Source: EX4572-165 sp002254885
GTDB taxonomy: Archaea > Thermoplasmatota > E2 > DHVEG-1
DNA length: 64,000 nucleotides
Reading direction: 5' to 3'
Assembly (NCBI GenBank): GCA_029939595.1
Contig: JAOZSQ010000001.1
Span: forward strand, 62,001 to 126,000
Shown piece after piece: positions 63,857 to 64,000 of this stretch (within the stretch, counting starts at the first letter, position 1; the number at the start of each line of letters is the position of its first letter). The position numbers were made by a program, and so were the translations under genes. The notes under the pieces are model-generated. The model was given only the letters and a program-made list of their open reading frames with translations, had not been told where the DNA came from and did not search any database.

Positions 63857-64000
63857 TTATCTTCCTTGAAAAATTTCTTTTGCTTGAGCCGATGCTGCTT
63901 TCATATCAATATCATCTCTGTTTGATAGAATTCCCATCAATTTGCCCATGTTACTAGCACCCGATTCAACAGTTTCTTTTATTAAATTAATTTGTTCACC
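63857..64000 (-). CDS. C-terminal part of a YqeY/GatB-tail-like protein (partial)
   Basis: 47 codons from the right edge to TAA: N-M-G-K-L-M-G-I-L and R-D-D-I-D-M-K-A-A-S resemble the C-terminal helical YqeY/GatB domain that binds tRNA. 5' part is outside the window. Confidence 0.45.
   Translation of the reverse strand, partial: GEQINLIKETVESGASNMGKLMGILSNRDDIDMKAASAQAKEIFQGR

Noticed and set aside
1..64000. Alternative genetic code with TAA, TAG or TGA as sense
   Set aside because: Many clearly complete genes end normally in TAA, TAG and TGA, and only three genes hold an internal TAA.
1..64000. CRISPR array or insertion sequence
   Set aside because: No regularly spaced direct repeats of CRISPR type, no transposase frame and no terminal inverted repeats with target duplications were found.

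Overview
The window looks like part of a very large, AT-rich (about one third G+C by eye), tailed bacteriophage genome with T4-superfamily features. Every protein gene but one is on the minus strand, packed with 1-14 nt overlaps and good Shine-Dalgarno sites. T4-like hallmarks are an Rnl2-type RNA ligase, a tail collar/fibre protein, octamers TATAAATA 29-60 nt upstream of several starts (T4 late-promoter type), and a group of proteins with an N-terminal F-x-x-[FY]-[FLV]-x-E-G leader like the T4 capsid-targeting sequence. Sigma70-like promoters precede other genes. The host cannot be named; a lipoprotein, a periplasmic binding protein and a lytic transglycosylase point to a Gram-negative cell.

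Layout by position. 0.5-3.4 kb: tRNA block with two HNH genes and tandem structured non-coding repeats. 3.4-15 kb: small early-type genes, SPFH protein, bacteriohemerythrin, PD-(D/E)XK-like protein, RNA ligase 2, SprT-like peptidase, SLOG protein, RelA/SpoT-type HD hydrolase. 15-28.6 kb: a late-type block (methyltransferase, phosphoesterase, two paralogous nucleotidyltransferase-fold proteins, ligase-NMNAT fusion, paired virion-like proteins), several with the capsid-targeting-like leader. 28.6-36 kb: NAD-dependent DNA ligase, RNA-repair type HAD phosphatase, cheY, tRNAs, transglycosylase, ferredoxin. 36-46 kb: lipoprotein, tail collar protein, EF-Tu, L,D-transpeptidase-like protein, many small genes. 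46.2-48.2 kb: an unusual RNA cluster. 48-64 kb: two Nudix hydrolases, J-domain protein, HNH-RNA ligase fusion, second HAD phosphatase, macro domain, ClpS, ribosomal protein bS21, NADAR protein, peptidyl-tRNA hydrolase 2, more tRNAs.

The most striking feature is at 46.2-48.1 kb: seven RNA modules, each closed by its own helix and carrying the same flanking motifs (after the helix C-U-G-A-[U/A], then U-U-A-U-C; before the closing strand C-C-U-U-G). Inside most of them are tRNA parts in circularly permuted order, 3' half first and 5' half second. One is a complete tRNA-Gly(UCC) opened between U33 and U34 with its acceptor ends joined through UUCG; one is a Leu-type tRNA; others are opened in the D loop or at the T-stem/acceptor junction. 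Elsewhere a tRNA-Asn carries a 43-nt insert in the anticodon loop, a tRNA-Pro a 32-nt insert in the T arm, and a third tRNA-like gene about 194 nt containing a 39-codon ORF. Maturing such RNAs needs cutting and ligation, and the same window encodes three RNA-ligase-type proteins (one fused to an HNH nuclease, one fused to an NMN adenylyltransferase), two HAD phosphatases of the RNA-repair type and a macro-domain protein of the family that removes ADP-ribose-1''-phosphate. The link is inference, but it is a coherent hypothesis for a phage tRNA-splicing or repair system.

Translation takeover is a second theme: about 26 conventional tRNA or tRNA-like genes, EF-Tu, bS21, peptidyl-tRNA hydrolase and ClpS. 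Caution: three conserved genes (virion protein, cheY, HD hydrolase) contain an in-frame TAA, and three others appear frameshifted (two at A9/A7 runs). These may be real recoding, decayed genes or sequencing errors.
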